Below, piece after piece: positions 31,040-40,270 of a stretch of 64,000 bases of DNA (position 1 is the stretch's first letter; every line of letters starts with the position of its first letter). The stretch comes from Gammaproteobacteria bacterium (lineage in GTDB: Bacteria; Pseudomonadota; Gammaproteobacteria; Arenicellales; JAJDZL01): NCBI GenBank assembly GCA_022823625.1, contig JAJEHQ010000025.1, positions 1-64,000 of the forward strand. Reading direction: 5' to 3'. The translations under genes were made by a program, and so were the position numbers. The notes below the pieces were generated by a model. That model had not been told where the DNA came from. It ran no database searches and worked only from the letters and a program-made list of their open reading frames with translations.

Positions 31040-31822
31040 TCAGCCGGTGACTGCAGCAGTTGCTCCGAACTGCCAGGCGCGCCACATCATGCTGATTCCT
31101 GAAACGATCAATACGCCGAGCACAAGGCGATAAAAGATCGTATCTTCAACGCGTTTTCTTAAAGCGCGACCGGCCGCCAATCCAATCGCCAGCGGAATAA
31201 CCGCCAATGCTGACATGATGGCGAGCCGTCCATCGAGTACCCCAACCAATATCATGATAATAACCCATGGGACAACCGCGCCAATGTAAAGAAAGCTGAT
31301 GGTGTTGACAAATCGGTTCTTGCCAAGTGTGGGAAGCGAGACTAGATAAAGAATCAGCATCGGGCCGAACATAGACGACAATCCGCCAATCACTCCCGCA
31401 GTACCACAAAATGCTGCACCAGCAGGCTTCTCCATGGCGGACGGAATGGTAATCTTTCGTGGGGAAGCTTGTACGAGTGTAAAGCAGATTACTAGAAATC
31501 CCACTACATATAGCAGAGTCTTCTCGTCGATACCGGTGAGAACCTTAACCCCGATCCAAGTCCCAATCAAAAGCGCAGCGAAAGCAGGCCAGAAGCGCTT
31601 AATCGTAGCAACGGGCTGGTCTGCATCATAGACTTGCCAGAGGTTTGCCACCACGACCGGAAATGCCATGATTACCACAGCATGGTGAGCCGGGAGAACC
31701 AGTGCCATCATTGGGACAGTCAATAGCGGCGTACCAATTCCCAGTAGCCCTTTGATCAATCCACCACACGCCATGGCGAGCGCACACCATGCGATAACCC
31801 AGGGTGACAATTCAAAAAGCAT
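31040..31822 (-). CDS. TauE/SafE (TSUP) family permease
   Basis: A 260-residue membrane protein with about eight helices. The N-terminal GGLIKGLLGIGTPLLTVPMM and the repeated GTAGVIGGLSSMFGPMLILYL are the two TSUP half-repeats. Members export or import sulfite, sulfoacetate, sulfolactate or other organic anions. No sulfonate genes are adjacent, so the substrate is unknown. Confidence 0.88.
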   Translation of the reverse strand: MLFELSPWVIAWCALAMACGGLIKGLLGIGTPLLTVPMMALVLPAHHAVVIMAFPVVVANLWQVYDADQPVATIKRFWPAFAALLIGTWIGVKVLTGIDEKTLLYVVGFLVICFTLVQASPRKITIPSAMEKPAGAAFCGTAGVIGGLSSMFGPMLILYLVSLPTLGKNRFVNTISFLYIGAVVPWVIIMILVGVLDGRLAIMSALAVIPLAIGLAAGRALRKRVEDTIFYRLVLGVLIVSGISMMWRAWQFGATAAVTG

Positions 31823-32193
31823 GCCAGAACTCAGGAAGTGTTGGGGATATTTTGGGTGGTTAAAAACAATCTAGTTGCACTCGCCTCAGCAAACTGAGTG
31901 CGAAATTTTATCACTCATCCAACATGCCGCTACTGTGCTCGATCTAGATCTCGTTTACCATTAGCGAGCGGATATAGGACTGTGAACATGATTTCACTTT
32001 AAATCTGTTTGGACAAGCAAATTTATTTGCGTAATTTCTGGCTTCCCCTAATCCGTAATTAGTCGTCCCTGAATGATCCATAATTCAGCGATATATCTTT
32101 GTTACTATTGAGTAATGGTGTCATATTCCTGGGTTTGAAATTGCAGGAAACGGTATGATTGGGTCCTGTTTCCCTGCAATTCCGAGAGTAAAA
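31823..32193. other. Intergenic region with short inverted repeats left of the IS remnant
   Basis: I see no gene. Near 31885 a short CTCAG/CTGAG hairpin with a four-base loop is present. At 32140-32151 and 32168-32180, ATTGCAGGAAAC faces GTTTCCCTGCAAT (one bulged base); lying next to the broken transposase, this could be a remnant of the element's end. Confidence 0.35.
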
Positions 32194-32540
32194 ATGAAGC
32201 CTCTAAAACCACAGAATCCAAACCAGAGAGAACTGTTCCGCTACCGCCCTGATGGCCAGATCAACATGAACCATGAGCTAGTCCGACTGGCGGCTCTGAT
32301 TGACTGGAGCGTGTTCGATGATCGTTTCGGTGCGCTGTATCACGCCGGGGCCGGCTGCCCTGGAAACCCACTCAGCTGATGTGGTGGGTCTGCTGCATCT
32401 GAAGCACATTCACAAGCTGTCCGATGAGTAGCTGGTCATCGGCTGGCTAGAAAATCCTTACTGGCAGTACTTCTGTGGCGAGAGTCATTTTCAGACCGGC
32501 TGGCCGACAGAGAAGGCGGTGAGTTTTCCGACCGACAGCA
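32194..32540 (+). pseudogene. Remnant of an IS5-type transposase
   Basis: Starting at 32194 (MKPLKPQNPNQRELFRYRP) this reads as the N-terminal DUF772 region of an IS5-group transposase, with MNHELVRLAALIDW, then in a shifted frame VVGLLHLKHIHKLSDE and LVIGWLENPYWQYFCGE. There is a frameshift near 32375, and a TAG (32429-32431) stands where Gln is plausible. The catalytic DDE part is missing. It is a dead fragment and marks the left border of the catabolic block. Confidence 0.8.
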
Positions 32541-32873
32541 AACTATCACCAACGATTAATCTTCCCCACTTTCACCGATTAAAAATCCTGTACCATTCAC
32601 GACGGTACTACCTGACCCACCAACATTTGTTATATCGTTATTGATGATTCCAGACAGTTTCACGAAGTCGAAAGACACATTGCATGGCGCCCATGGCTTA
32701 CGACCGCGAGTGCACCTTCTGTCTTTTGTTTTTGACGTGAAGGCCCCGACACTTTAAATGCATCGGTGCGTGATACGCGCTTAACCGTAGGTGAAATGAC
32801 CTACACGCAATCAAATTGTTGAAGAAACCGAATTCTGGGTATGTGTTCGCTGATTTGAGCGAGCCAGCGAGTA
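32541..32873. other. Gene-free stretch after the IS remnant
   Basis: No coding content recognised. An open frame on the minus strand over 32801-33160 is a shadow of the nitroreductase gene. Confidence 0.45.
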
Positions 32874-33491
32874 CTAAAGAATGCTGCAGCTGTCTTCAAA
32901 TTCAAGTCGTGGGCTTCGCGGAAATAAGTTTTCGTCAGTGCCATACCCAATACTGCAGATGAAATTAGACTGATATCGGCCGTCCGGAAAAAATTCTGCG
33001 TTAACTTTTTCCTGGTCAAATCCAGACATAGGGCCACAATCGAGGCCATGTGCACGGGCAGCCAGCATGAAGTATGCTGCCTGCAGTGTAGCATTACGAA
33101 ATGCTGTTTCGAAAATAAGTGCATCATTACCTTCAAACCAAGTTCGTGCTTCAGGTGCATGAGGAAAGGTTTTCTCTAAATGCTCGAAAAAGAGTAGATC
33201 AAATGCGAAAATGGCCACAACCGGAGCTTTCATTGTTTTTGCTAGGTTCCCTTCTTCTAACGCTGGTGCAAGGCGTTGCTTGGCATTTGTTGACGAAACA
33301 AAGGCAATTCGCATAGGAAGGCAATTCGCCGAAGTCGGACCTAGAATTGCGTCCGCATAAACTGCCCGAATCAGCTGATCTGGCACCGGTTGATCCTTCC
33401 AGCCATTTCGAGTACGTGCTTCACGAAAAATGATATCTAGAGCATTTTCGTTGAGCGCGCGCAGAGTGTTTTCAATGTTGGGGGACTGCAT
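32874..33491 (-). CDS. rutE: RutE-like malonic semialdehyde reductase (nitroreductase family)
   Basis: A 205-residue flavin nitroreductase-fold protein closely resembling RutE, which reduces malonic semialdehyde to 3-hydroxypropionate in pyrimidine-ring catabolism. Shared blocks are FREARTRNGW, GPTSANCLPMRIAFV, GNLAKTMKAPV, ETAFRNATLQAAYF, GLDCGPMSGFD and the C-terminal RLEFEDSCSIL. I start at the ATG at 33491, preceded on its strand by AGAGAGAAGTG. No rutA or rutB is present; a RidA gene (rutC-like) is 13 kb away. It is the last gene of the minus-strand transporter operon, and the substrate here may be another semialdehyde. Confidence 0.88.
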   Translation of the reverse strand: MQSPNIENTLRALNENALDIIFREARTRNGWKDQPVPDQLIRAVYADAILGPTSANCLPMRIAFVSSTNAKQRLAPALEEGNLAKTMKAPVVAIFAFDLLFFEHLEKTFPHAPEARTWFEGNDALIFETAFRNATLQAAYFMLAARAHGLDCGPMSGFDQEKVNAEFFPDGRYQSNFICSIGYGTDENLFPRSPRLEFEDSCSIL

Positions 33492-33525
33492 CACTTCTCT
33501 CTTTCTGTGAAGGGTGTGGGGATGA

Positions 33526-33909
33526 TCAGAACATCGTATTGTTGTGCGCAAGCTTTTCTGGGATCGGCTGCATAACGTCCCAATGTTCCACAATTTTGCC
33601 TTTTTCTACCCTGAAAATGTCCATAACAGCTTGACCACGGTCATCCGCGTTTTCCTTCCAATGTGCATGAACAGTGACGTAATTGCCCTCACAGAAAACT
33701 CGCTTGATGTCGAAAGTCGATTCTGGCATATTCGCGAAGAACGCGTGAAAAAAGGCACGAAACGCTTCCACACCGTTCTCAACTCCCGGATTGTGCTGAA
33801 TATATGTTGAGCCCATGTAGTTGTCTATCCCTTCGTCCACTTGGTGACGATTGAAAACGGTATCAAGAAAAGCAACCACAATCCTCTTGTTTTCTTCTAC
33901 TTGATTCAA
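33526..33909 (-). CDS. SnoaL-like (NTF2-fold) protein
   Basis: A 127-residue single-domain protein of the SnoaL-like NTF2 fold. Typical features are ENKRIVVAFLDTVFNRHQVDE, YIQHNPGVENGVEAFRAFF and the C-terminal VEKGKIVEHWDVMQPIPE. Members act as isomerases, cyclases, hydrolases or binding proteins for small ring compounds. It sits ten bases after the permease gene in the operon. Confidence 0.85.
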   Translation of the reverse strand: MNQVEENKRIVVAFLDTVFNRHQVDEGIDNYMGSTYIQHNPGVENGVEAFRAFFHAFFANMPESTFDIKRVFCEGNYVTVHAHWKENADDRGQAVMDIFRVEKGKIVEHWDVMQPIPEKLAHNNTMF

Positions 33910-33919
33910 TATTGCATCC

Positions 33920-34936
33920 TCATTTCAAAAGTTTCATGCGAAATTGATCTGCGACGAGCGACAAAATCAAAACCAATCCCAACACAATTGACTGAATATA
34001 TGACTCCACCCGAATGAGATTCATACCGTTAGTCAAAATTGTGATGAAGAAAGCACCGAGCAAAACGTCACGCACTTTGCCGATGCCACCGAATAGAGAT
34101 ACACCACCGATAACACATGCTGCAATCGCCTGCAGAGTATAAGCACTACCGTTCAATGCTTCGGCCGACCCTGTCCTGGCGATGAACAAGACGCCAGCCA
34201 CACCTGCAAATGTTCCGGACAATACATAGGCAAAGAACATTTGGCCACTGGCATTGATCCCGGAAAGCTTCGCGGCTCGGAGGTTTGAGCCAATCGCATA
34301 GAAGTAACGCCCGATAGTAGTCCGGTTGAGAAGCGCATACACCAGTACGACAAGAATAATAGTCACGAGCACCGGAGGTGCGAGTCCAAAAATGCGGCCA
34401 TATCCCAGTGCACGCATAAATTCATCGGGAACTCCTGTTAGCGGCATACCTTTCGTCAGTAGCAAAGACACCCCAACCAGACTGGTCCAGGTACCTAATG
34501 TCATCATAAATGGAGGTACATTCAGATACGAGACACCAATTCCATTAAAAGCTCCGGCTAATGCGCCTGCCGAAATGCCCGCAAGCACGGCCACTATGCC
34601 ACCTAGCAATAATGCGTCTGGAGCGACTCCGAGAACTGCCTTCATTGCCAACGCACCGACGACACCCGAAAACCCAACCACAGCACCCATTGACATATCG
34701 AGCCCTTTGGTCAGAATCACGATCATCTGTCCCAATGCGACAATCAACAGGAAGGTTGTTTGCCTCACTACATTGAAGATGTTCAGGCTCGAATAGAAGC
34801 GCTCCTCCTGAATTGCGAACAAAAGAATCGCAGCAACCAGCAATAAAGGCAGAATACCCAGATGAATAAATGCCTGACGAAGCCACGAAGTTGCGTCGGC
34901 AGATCTTTTGTCGCTATCTCTACGATTCATTTTCAC
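33920..34936 (-). CDS. Ribose-type ABC transporter permease
   Basis: A 338-residue permease of the RbsC/BPD_transp_2 family with eight to ten helices. Characteristic segments are LIVALGQMIVILTKGLDMSMGAVVGFSG, a glycine-rich central part and AIAACVIGGVSLFGGIGKVRDVLLGAFF. It overlaps the ATPase gene by four bases and forms one transporter with it and the TorT-like binding protein. Family members carry sugars, nucleosides, autoinducer-2 or other polar molecules. Confidence 0.9.
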   Translation of the reverse strand: MKMNRRDSDKRSADATSWLRQAFIHLGILPLLLVAAILLFAIQEERFYSSLNIFNVVRQTTFLLIVALGQMIVILTKGLDMSMGAVVGFSGVVGALAMKAVLGVAPDALLLGGIVAVLAGISAGALAGAFNGIGVSYLNVPPFMMTLGTWTSLVGVSLLLTKGMPLTGVPDEFMRALGYGRIFGLAPPVLVTIILVVLVYALLNRTTIGRYFYAIGSNLRAAKLSGINASGQMFFAYVLSGTFAGVAGVLFIARTGSAEALNGSAYTLQAIAACVIGGVSLFGGIGKVRDVLLGAFFITILTNGMNLIRVESYIQSIVLGLVLILSLVADQFRMKLLK

Positions 34937-36453
34937 GCAACTTCCTTGGTGCCACTAAAAAAGGCGTTCAATAGTCTTGGCTCGGCTATTTCCGATTTTT
35001 CCATATGATCCACTACTTCGCCATCTTTCACGACGTAAACGCGATGGCTCATGTTGATGATCTCAGGTAGATCGGAACTTATCATGAGAACCGACTCACC
35101 AGCAGTGATGAGATCCTTCATGAAGTTGTACACCTCAACCCTTGCCGAAACGTCAATGCCGACAGTGGGTTCGTCAAAAATGAACACGCGAGTATCACGA
35201 GCGAGTGCCTTGGTAATTAGGATTTTTTGTTGATTTCCCCCGGAATACGCAGACACAGGCTTGGAAAGATCCAAAGGTGTCACCTTCATTCGCTTGGCGA
35301 CACTCTGTGCCATCTGCTGCTCCGCACCACGATTTATCCAACTTGCCCTTGAATATTCTGATAGCGAAAGTGCTGACAGACTGATATTTTCCTTAGTAGA
35401 CCGCAACAGCATTAACCCCTCGTTGTGACGATCAGAGGTTATGTATACCACTCCCCGGTCAAGCATTCGGCGCGGTGTTGGTCGTTTTATTTCTGTTCCC
35501 TCGTGCTTAACACTGCCCGAGAGGATTGGCTCAAGGCCGAATACCGCACGTCCGATCTCCGATTTTCCGCAACCGACCAAACCCGCTAGACCTACGATCT
35601 CCCCGGCATGCACTTTTATCGTAGCCGATCGAACATGACCCGATACCGTCGAGAGGTTCTCAACAGCAAGTCGCTCCTCAGTGGGCTCGCAGGTGAATTG
35701 TGGGTAGAAATTGTCGAACGTGCGACCAATCATCAACTCGACAAACTCCTTGTGGTCAGTCGAGCCGGCATCGACAGTCTTGACCGATTTGCCATCGCGC
35801 ATTACAGTGACGCGATCGCCGATTTCCTTGATTTCCTTTATTCGGTGGGTGATATATATGATTCCGACACCTTGAATTCTGAGATCACGGATAAGGCTAA
35901 ACAGAGTTTCGGTTTCCTTTTCTGACAACGACGCAGTCGGTTCATCCAGGATTAAGACATCGGGTCCTGTGCGTAACGCCTTGGCCATTTCCACCATTTG
36001 CTGCTGCGCACGAGACAGCATTCCCACCATCGTCGAAGGGTTAAGATCAAATCCAAATCGTTCCAATGCTTCCTTGGCACCGTGACGGCGTACGCCTCGC
36101 TTCAACCACAAACCCGCCTTTGGCTCATCTCCAAGATAAATGTTTTCTTCTACGGATAGATGTGGAGCAAGGCTAAATTCCTGAAACATCGCTGAAATGC
36201 CCCTGCTTCGCGCATCGTGCACATCGCGGAGCTTAATTTGTTTACCTCGCAACGACACTTCCCCTTCGTCCGGTGGAACTGCCCCGCAGATGACGTTTAT
36301 CAGTGTGGACTTGCCCGCGCCGTTTTCCCCGAACAACACATGAACTTCACCTGCAGCCAGATCAAAATCCATTCTAGACAATGCCTGGACAGCACCGTAT
36401 CGTTTGGATATTGCCCGGACCTGAAGTAGAAGTTGTCCAGCTTCCCTGATCAA
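34933..36453 (-). CDS. Ribose-type ABC transporter ATP-binding protein (two-domain)
   Basis: A 506-residue RbsA-like protein with two fused nucleotide-binding domains. The first has GENGAGKSTL, a degenerate signature (LSRAQQQMVEMAKAL) and LILDEPTASL; the second has GLVGCGKSEIG, YSGGNQQKILITKAL and FIFDEPTVGID. The asymmetric sites are normal for this class. It overlaps both neighbours by four bases. Confidence 0.92.
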   Translation of the reverse strand: MIREAGQLLLQVRAISKRYGAVQALSRMDFDLAAGEVHVLFGENGAGKSTLINVICGAVPPDEGEVSLRGKQIKLRDVHDARSRGISAMFQEFSLAPHLSVEENIYLGDEPKAGLWLKRGVRRHGAKEALERFGFDLNPSTMVGMLSRAQQQMVEMAKALRTGPDVLILDEPTASLSEKETETLFSLIRDLRIQGVGIIYITHRIKEIKEIGDRVTVMRDGKSVKTVDAGSTDHKEFVELMIGRTFDNFYPQFTCEPTEERLAVENLSTVSGHVRSATIKVHAGEIVGLAGLVGCGKSEIGRAVFGLEPILSGSVKHEGTEIKRPTPRRMLDRGVVYITSDRHNEGLMLLRSTKENISLSALSLSEYSRASWINRGAEQQMAQSVAKRMKVTPLDLSKPVSAYSGGNQQKILITKALARDTRVFIFDEPTVGIDVSARVEVYNFMKDLITAGESVLMISSDLPEIINMSHRVYVVKDGEVVDHMEKSEIAEPRLLNAFFSGTKEVA

Positions 36454-37043
36454 ACGTTACTAGACTTGTTGAAACTTGACTTAAATCCGTGCAAATTTCG
36501 GGTTGCCCATTCTTCCGGGATGGGCTCGAGAGCAGTCTGAATGATTTCGTTCCATTTATTCAGAAATGCGACGCAGGAAATCAATCCGATGACATACAGA
36601 ATCTCAGATTCGGAAAAGTGATTACGCAACTGTTCTATATCTTCATCCTCAACGCGTGCCGGCATGTAAGCTGCATGTCTGCAGAGGCGCAGTAGACATC
36701 TTTCGGATTCTGAATAGACAGATGAAGTTTCGTAATCCTCAATTGCTTGGATTTTTTCAAGTGATAACCCTAACTCCTCCGCACCGCAGGCGCAATGGGC
36801 AGCGCTATATGGAGAACCGGCGAACCAGCTATATGCATAAGTGACAAGGCGACGAACCGGCTCCGAAACCCTGTCGGGGTACCAAAGATGGTCCATTAAG
36901 CCGCTGACTGCGTGCATAATCTCTGGAACACGTCCCATAGTGAAGAAGCTATTCGGAACGTAACCCAGAGCGTCCTCCATTTCTTTAAATACTGATTCAA
37001 ACTCAGTGAGTTTGTTTCTTTCGAGAGGAGATAGCCTTGGCAT
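36450..37043 (-). CDS. Carboxymuconolactone decarboxylase/AhpD-like protein
   Basis: A 197-residue, all-helical AhpD-like protein. The segment GSPYSAAHCACGAEELG (76-92) aligns with the usual GCxYCxAHH active-site motif, but the two redox cysteines are Ser77 and Ser80, while His83 is kept and Cys84 and Cys86 follow. This suggests a non-peroxidase role such as decarboxylation, hydrolysis or structural use. It overlaps the ATPase gene by four bases and follows an intrinsic terminator that separates it from the binding-protein gene. Confidence 0.82.
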   Translation of the reverse strand: MPRLSPLERNKLTEFESVFKEMEDALGYVPNSFFTMGRVPEIMHAVSGLMDHLWYPDRVSEPVRRLVTYAYSWFAGSPYSAAHCACGAEELGLSLEKIQAIEDYETSSVYSESERCLLRLCRHAAYMPARVEDEDIEQLRNHFSESEILYVIGLISCVAFLNKWNEIIQTALEPIPEEWATRNLHGFKSSFNKSSNV

Positions 37044-37070
37044 GAGAGTTTCCAGATGTTATGTTTTTGG

Positions 37071-37098
37071 AAAAAAGGTGGCAGTTCACCTGCCACCT
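37071..37098 (-). terminator. Intrinsic terminator/attenuator after the TorT-like binding-protein gene
   Basis: Read on the minus strand, AGGTGGCAG and CTGCCACCT form a perfect 9-bp stem with a five-base loop, followed by a run of six T. It lies between the binding-protein gene and the rest of the operon, so it would terminate part of the transcripts and give an excess of binding protein. Confidence 0.75.
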
Positions 37099-37117
37099 AA
37101 AATTTTCCTAAGCAGAA

Positions 37118-38203
37118 CTAGTCCACGTTCATTTCGGTTTGCCAGTCCGCTGGTGCAAAGTTGGCAGCCGGCGCGTCATCTACAGACACACCATCAACCA
37201 GTGACACGACAGGAACCACATCAAGCAAGGTGGGATCGGCTTTGCCTTCGAGAACTCGAATAGCAAGGTCGACAGCCAAACGGTTGACGATCACTGAGTT
37301 CTCAAGGACGACGCCTTCAATAATTTTGTCCTTCAAGCCCTGGATAACGGTCGGTGTCAACCAAGTTCCATAGAGTTTCACCTCACCAACACGACCTTGT
37401 TCCCGAAGGATGTTTACTGCCGCTTCAACGGAGCTTCCCATTCCCGCGATGTAGTCCAGATCGGCATACGCAGTCAAAACATCCTCAACCAATGGCTGCT
37501 GGTCAATTTTGCCCGGCGCACCGTAAACTACCTTTTCGACACTTACGCCAGAACCAACAATTGCGTCATTAAGGCCAATAACCATATCTTCTGACCATGC
37601 TACACCGGCAGGTCCGGGCATCACGATGACCGATACACTGTCACTGGGGTGTCGTTCCGCCAATGCTTTACCAATAACGTCGCCAACAAACTTGAAGGTG
37701 ACAACCACACGTCCATCGACCTCGGCATCAACACCGATATTCAGGTCAATAACCTTAACGCCCCGTTCTCTAGCTGCAGCTATTTTTTGTCCGTAGGCGG
37801 TAGGTGAGATCGCCATAAGAAGAATTGCGTCGGCACCTAGAGTGACACAATCGTCAAATTGGGACAGTTGCGTGGATAGCTTGTCATAACCTCCAGCGTC
37901 GAATGTTGTCAGCTTTGCGCCTAGACGTTTAGCTTCATCAACTGTACCCCAAATGTAAGCACGTAAAATCTCATTGGTCGTATGTGGAACCAGCATGCAC
38001 AGGCTCCATTTTTTTGTCACCTCGGATTGGCTTAGTGCTGTATATGTTTTAACTGAACCATTGAGAGGTTCCATTGCGGTTTTACGAAGGTCGTCCCGGG
38101 CTAAAACGTCGAAGCTCCAGTCAGCAACCGTCGAACCCACGCCCACAGTCAGGGTGATCGCTCCTGCGATTACCAGTTTGGCACAGAATCTCATTGTTTT
38201 CAT
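37118..38203 (-). CDS. TorT-like periplasmic substrate-binding protein of the ribose-type ABC transporter
   Basis: A 361-residue periplasmic protein. The ATG at 38203 follows AGGAG at the right spacing, and the signal peptide (core AKLVIAGAITLTVGVG) ends near VADW. The mature protein has the type-1 periplasmic-binding fold and resembles TorT, the TMAO-sensing protein: KKWSLCMLVPHTTNE, GTVDEAKRLGAKLTTFDAGG and DCVTLGADAILLMAIS. There is no TorS-like sensor kinase, and an ABC permease and ATPase follow, so a transport role is more likely than sensing. Confidence 0.85.
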   Translation of the reverse strand: MKTMRFCAKLVIAGAITLTVGVGSTVADWSFDVLARDDLRKTAMEPLNGSVKTYTALSQSEVTKKWSLCMLVPHTTNEILRAYIWGTVDEAKRLGAKLTTFDAGGYDKLSTQLSQFDDCVTLGADAILLMAISPTAYGQKIAAARERGVKVIDLNIGVDAEVDGRVVVTFKFVGDVIGKALAERHPSDSVSVIVMPGPAGVAWSEDMVIGLNDAIVGSGVSVEKVVYGAPGKIDQQPLVEDVLTAYADLDYIAGMGSSVEAAVNILREQGRVGEVKLYGTWLTPTVIQGLKDKIIEGVVLENSVIVNRLAVDLAIRVLEGKADPTLLDVVPVVSLVDGVSVDDAPAANFAPADWQTEMNVD

Positions 38204-38207
38204 ATAA

Positions 38208-38534
38208 TTACTCCTCTTCAAGTGTTTTTTTTGCGTCTGCGACCCAAGGAAATTCTTCCACGGCCAAGAAATCAAAATCACCACATTCGCTCCGGAACTC
38301 CCAAAGCGATTTGTAGTCCGGGTCGTTATACCAAGCCTCAACATGTTCAATACTTGGGAAGCTGAATATCGCCACTCGATCATGTTTGTGTGACCCAGTG
38401 AGAATCTTCTTAACCTCTCCAGTGGAAATCCATTGTCCACCATGCCTAGCCATGATTGGCCCAGATAGTTCTACATAACGCTCCATTTTTTCTGGATCCT
38501 TTAAGGTTCCTAGTGCGATAAAGTATGCTGTCAT
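38208..38534 (-). CDS. DUF1330 family protein
   Basis: A 108-residue ferredoxin-like alpha-beta protein of the DUF1330/EthD-related group (TAYFIALGTLKDPEKMERYV; VAIFSFPSIEHVEAWYNDPDYKSL). Its enzymatic role is unknown; relatives often accompany catabolic operons. It leads the minus-strand operon and ends four bases before the binding-protein start. A candidate operator lies nine bases upstream of its ATG. Confidence 0.87.
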   Translation of the reverse strand: MTAYFIALGTLKDPEKMERYVELSGPIMARHGGQWISTGEVKKILTGSHKHDRVAIFSFPSIEHVEAWYNDPDYKSLWEFRSECGDFDFLAVEEFPWVADAKKTLEEE

Positions 38535-38542
38535 TTGCAGAA

Positions 38543-38556
38543 ATTTTATGTGATAT
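38543..38556. promoter_or_regulatory. Candidate operator (weaker match) upstream of the transporter operon
   Basis: ATTTTATGTGATAT matches 12 of 14 positions of ATTTCATGTGAAAT, the reverse complement of the palindrome found at 45420 and 48775. It sits just before the DUF1330 start, where bound repressor would block the operon. Confidence 0.45.
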
Positions 38557-38696
38557 TTTTTGAGAAATTATACACAAATTACATTTTTGAGCAATAGCAG
38601 GGTAAAAAAGTTAACGTACAATCGGCAGCCACAATTCCTCTCCTCAACTGCACATGCACCGCGAGCCGGAAATAGCACCCTTAACTTAGAAAGACG

Positions 38697-39071
38697 TTAA
38701 AGGTGTACACTGGCAAGTCCTAGAATTCCACCGATCAGAGCTACATGCTCAAACAAAAAGAACTTGTGAATAGTTGACTGCTCTGGGTCCGGATAAGTCC
38801 AGAATCTGTGAAACAGCATGTCAGCCACCAATGTGAAGATGATCAGTAAAGCGGCACCGTATAAAGCGACCGCATCAATCAGAAACATTACACTGCCACC
38901 CAGTGCGAAAACCTGCCCAACCAAGAAAAGGATTTTCCCACCACCTACGCCGATTCGTTCAAACTCGGATAGATGAAATCCACGGTTCGCGAAATTGAAC
39001 CAGACAGCCCAGAGAAAGTACGCCGCAACCAGCACTCTTCCGACAAAATTTAAGAGTTCAGATATGTCCAT
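38697..39071 (-). CDS. DoxX-like membrane protein
   Basis: A 124-residue protein with four hydrophobic helices of the DoxX/DoxD-like family (FVGRVLVAAYFLWAVWFNFA; ALGGSVMFLID; LFEHVALIGGILGL). Function of small DoxX proteins is not well defined; some form part of quinone-linked redox or detoxification complexes. It lies between the transporter operon and a GST gene on the same strand. Confidence 0.75.
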   Translation of the reverse strand: MDISELLNFVGRVLVAAYFLWAVWFNFANRGFHLSEFERIGVGGGKILFLVGQVFALGGSVMFLIDAVALYGAALLIIFTLVADMLFHRFWTYPDPEQSTIHKFFLFEHVALIGGILGLASVHL

Positions 39072-39218
39072 AACTGCATCACCTTTTTGCTATTGAATCG
39101 GGACTCGCATACAACACCTCAATCCTCTTCTCAAGTGGAGTCAAATTGGATTGAAATGACTTTCGATTCTGTTCGCATTTGCTGAACAAAATTGCGTTGA
39201 TAGAAGATGTTTGTTGCC

Positions 39219-40028
39219 TCAGGATGACGTTTCGAGCATTCTCGCCACAATTGGGGCACCTTCTTTACCACCCATTGCCATTAGATCAAGCCACATTGCC
39301 ACATGGGGTTTCTGAATCGCCTGGTCCCAACTTTGACGCTGCTGTAATGCCTCGTACCAGCGAGCTACATCACTTCGATGGGACCACATACCTGACAAAC
39401 CTAGGGTGTCGAGTCGATGAATGTAAGGTGCAAGATTGAAATCTGCCAACGACACGTGATCACCAACCAACCACTTGGACTGTGTTAGTGCCGCATTCAT
39501 TTGCTCGAGCAAATCATCGAATGCCAAGATAGCGTCACGAAAAGCCGGTGCCTCGTAAGCCATCTCAAATCCTTGGCGCTGCATTTCGCGACTTACCGGA
39601 TCCATGACATTTTGCAAATGCGCTGCTATCTTTTCCGGTGTGTCCAGCTTGTCCATAAATGCATAACGCAGAGCCACGACAAAACTAACCACAGTGGTGT
39701 GGGGGCTATGTAACCCTAAGTCCACTCGAAGCGACCAGTTACGGGCCATCGCCCGGTGATAGGCATTTTCGGGTAGTAGATTTGGTCCTTCAAACGCTTC
39801 CTCTATATATTCGTTGATTACCGTCGACTCGGTTATCACTCGATCATTGTGTGTAGCTACCGGAACAATAGCCTTTGGATTCAGTTTGAGAAATTCGGGC
39901 TTAAACTGAGCACCCTCATCCAGCGGCACTGGCACTTCCCGCACCGAGAGACCCTTTTCAGCGATGACTAGACGCACTTTCTGGCAACAGACTGACTCGG
40001 CAAAATCATAAAGAGTTAGTTCTGACAC
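39219..40028 (-). CDS. Glutathione S-transferase family protein
   Basis: A 269-residue GST. The N-terminal thioredoxin fold ([22 protein letters not shown]) has a Ser-Val-Cys-Cys catalytic region and the [15 protein letters not shown] glutathione-binding turn; the C-terminal helical domain contains [21 protein letters not shown]. It may serve as an isomerase, a dehalogenase-like enzyme or a detoxifier. It is divergent from the molybdenum hydroxylase genes, consistent with a role in the same pathway. Confidence 0.9.
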   Translation of the reverse strand: MSELTLYDFAESVCCQKVRLVIAEKGLSVREVPVPLDEGAQFKPEFLKLNPKAIVPVATHNDRVITESTVINEYIEEAFEGPNLLPENAYHRAMARNWSLRVDLGLHSPHTTVVSFVVALRYAFMDKLDTPEKIAAHLQNVMDPVSREMQRQGFEMAYEAPAFRDAILAFDDLLEQMNAALTQSKWLVGDHVSLADFNLAPYIHRLDTLGLSGMWSHRSDVARWYEALQQRQSWDQAIQKPHVAMWLDLMAMGGKEGAPIVARMLETSS

Positions 40029-40120
40029 TGTGTTACCTCCACGTTATCTATTTGTCAAAATGAAATTCCGACTTCCATCGACGTTCAATACCAAATATCA
40101 AAATTAGCGTAGAATTTGTT

Positions 40121-40150
40121 GATGGGTCGCGCTTAGATGGGTCGGGCTTA
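40121..40150. repeat. Tandem 15-bp direct repeat in the GST/hydroxylase promoter region
   Basis: GATGGGTCGCGCTTA (40121-40135) is followed directly by GATGGGTCGGGCTTA (40136-40150), with one mismatch. It lies in the 242-bp divergent region, so it may be a regulator site or a polymerase-slippage duplication. A TGAAAT half of the shared palindrome is at 40061-40066. Confidence 0.6.
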
Positions 40151-40270
40151 AATGTCTAGTAAGATATTACAAGAAATATTATCATATCACAAACAGCGCA
40201 TTTAATCTGGCATGACGACCGCTAACAGAAGCAGGGTCGTATAGTCAAGGTAACTACCGAGGAGAGAACA

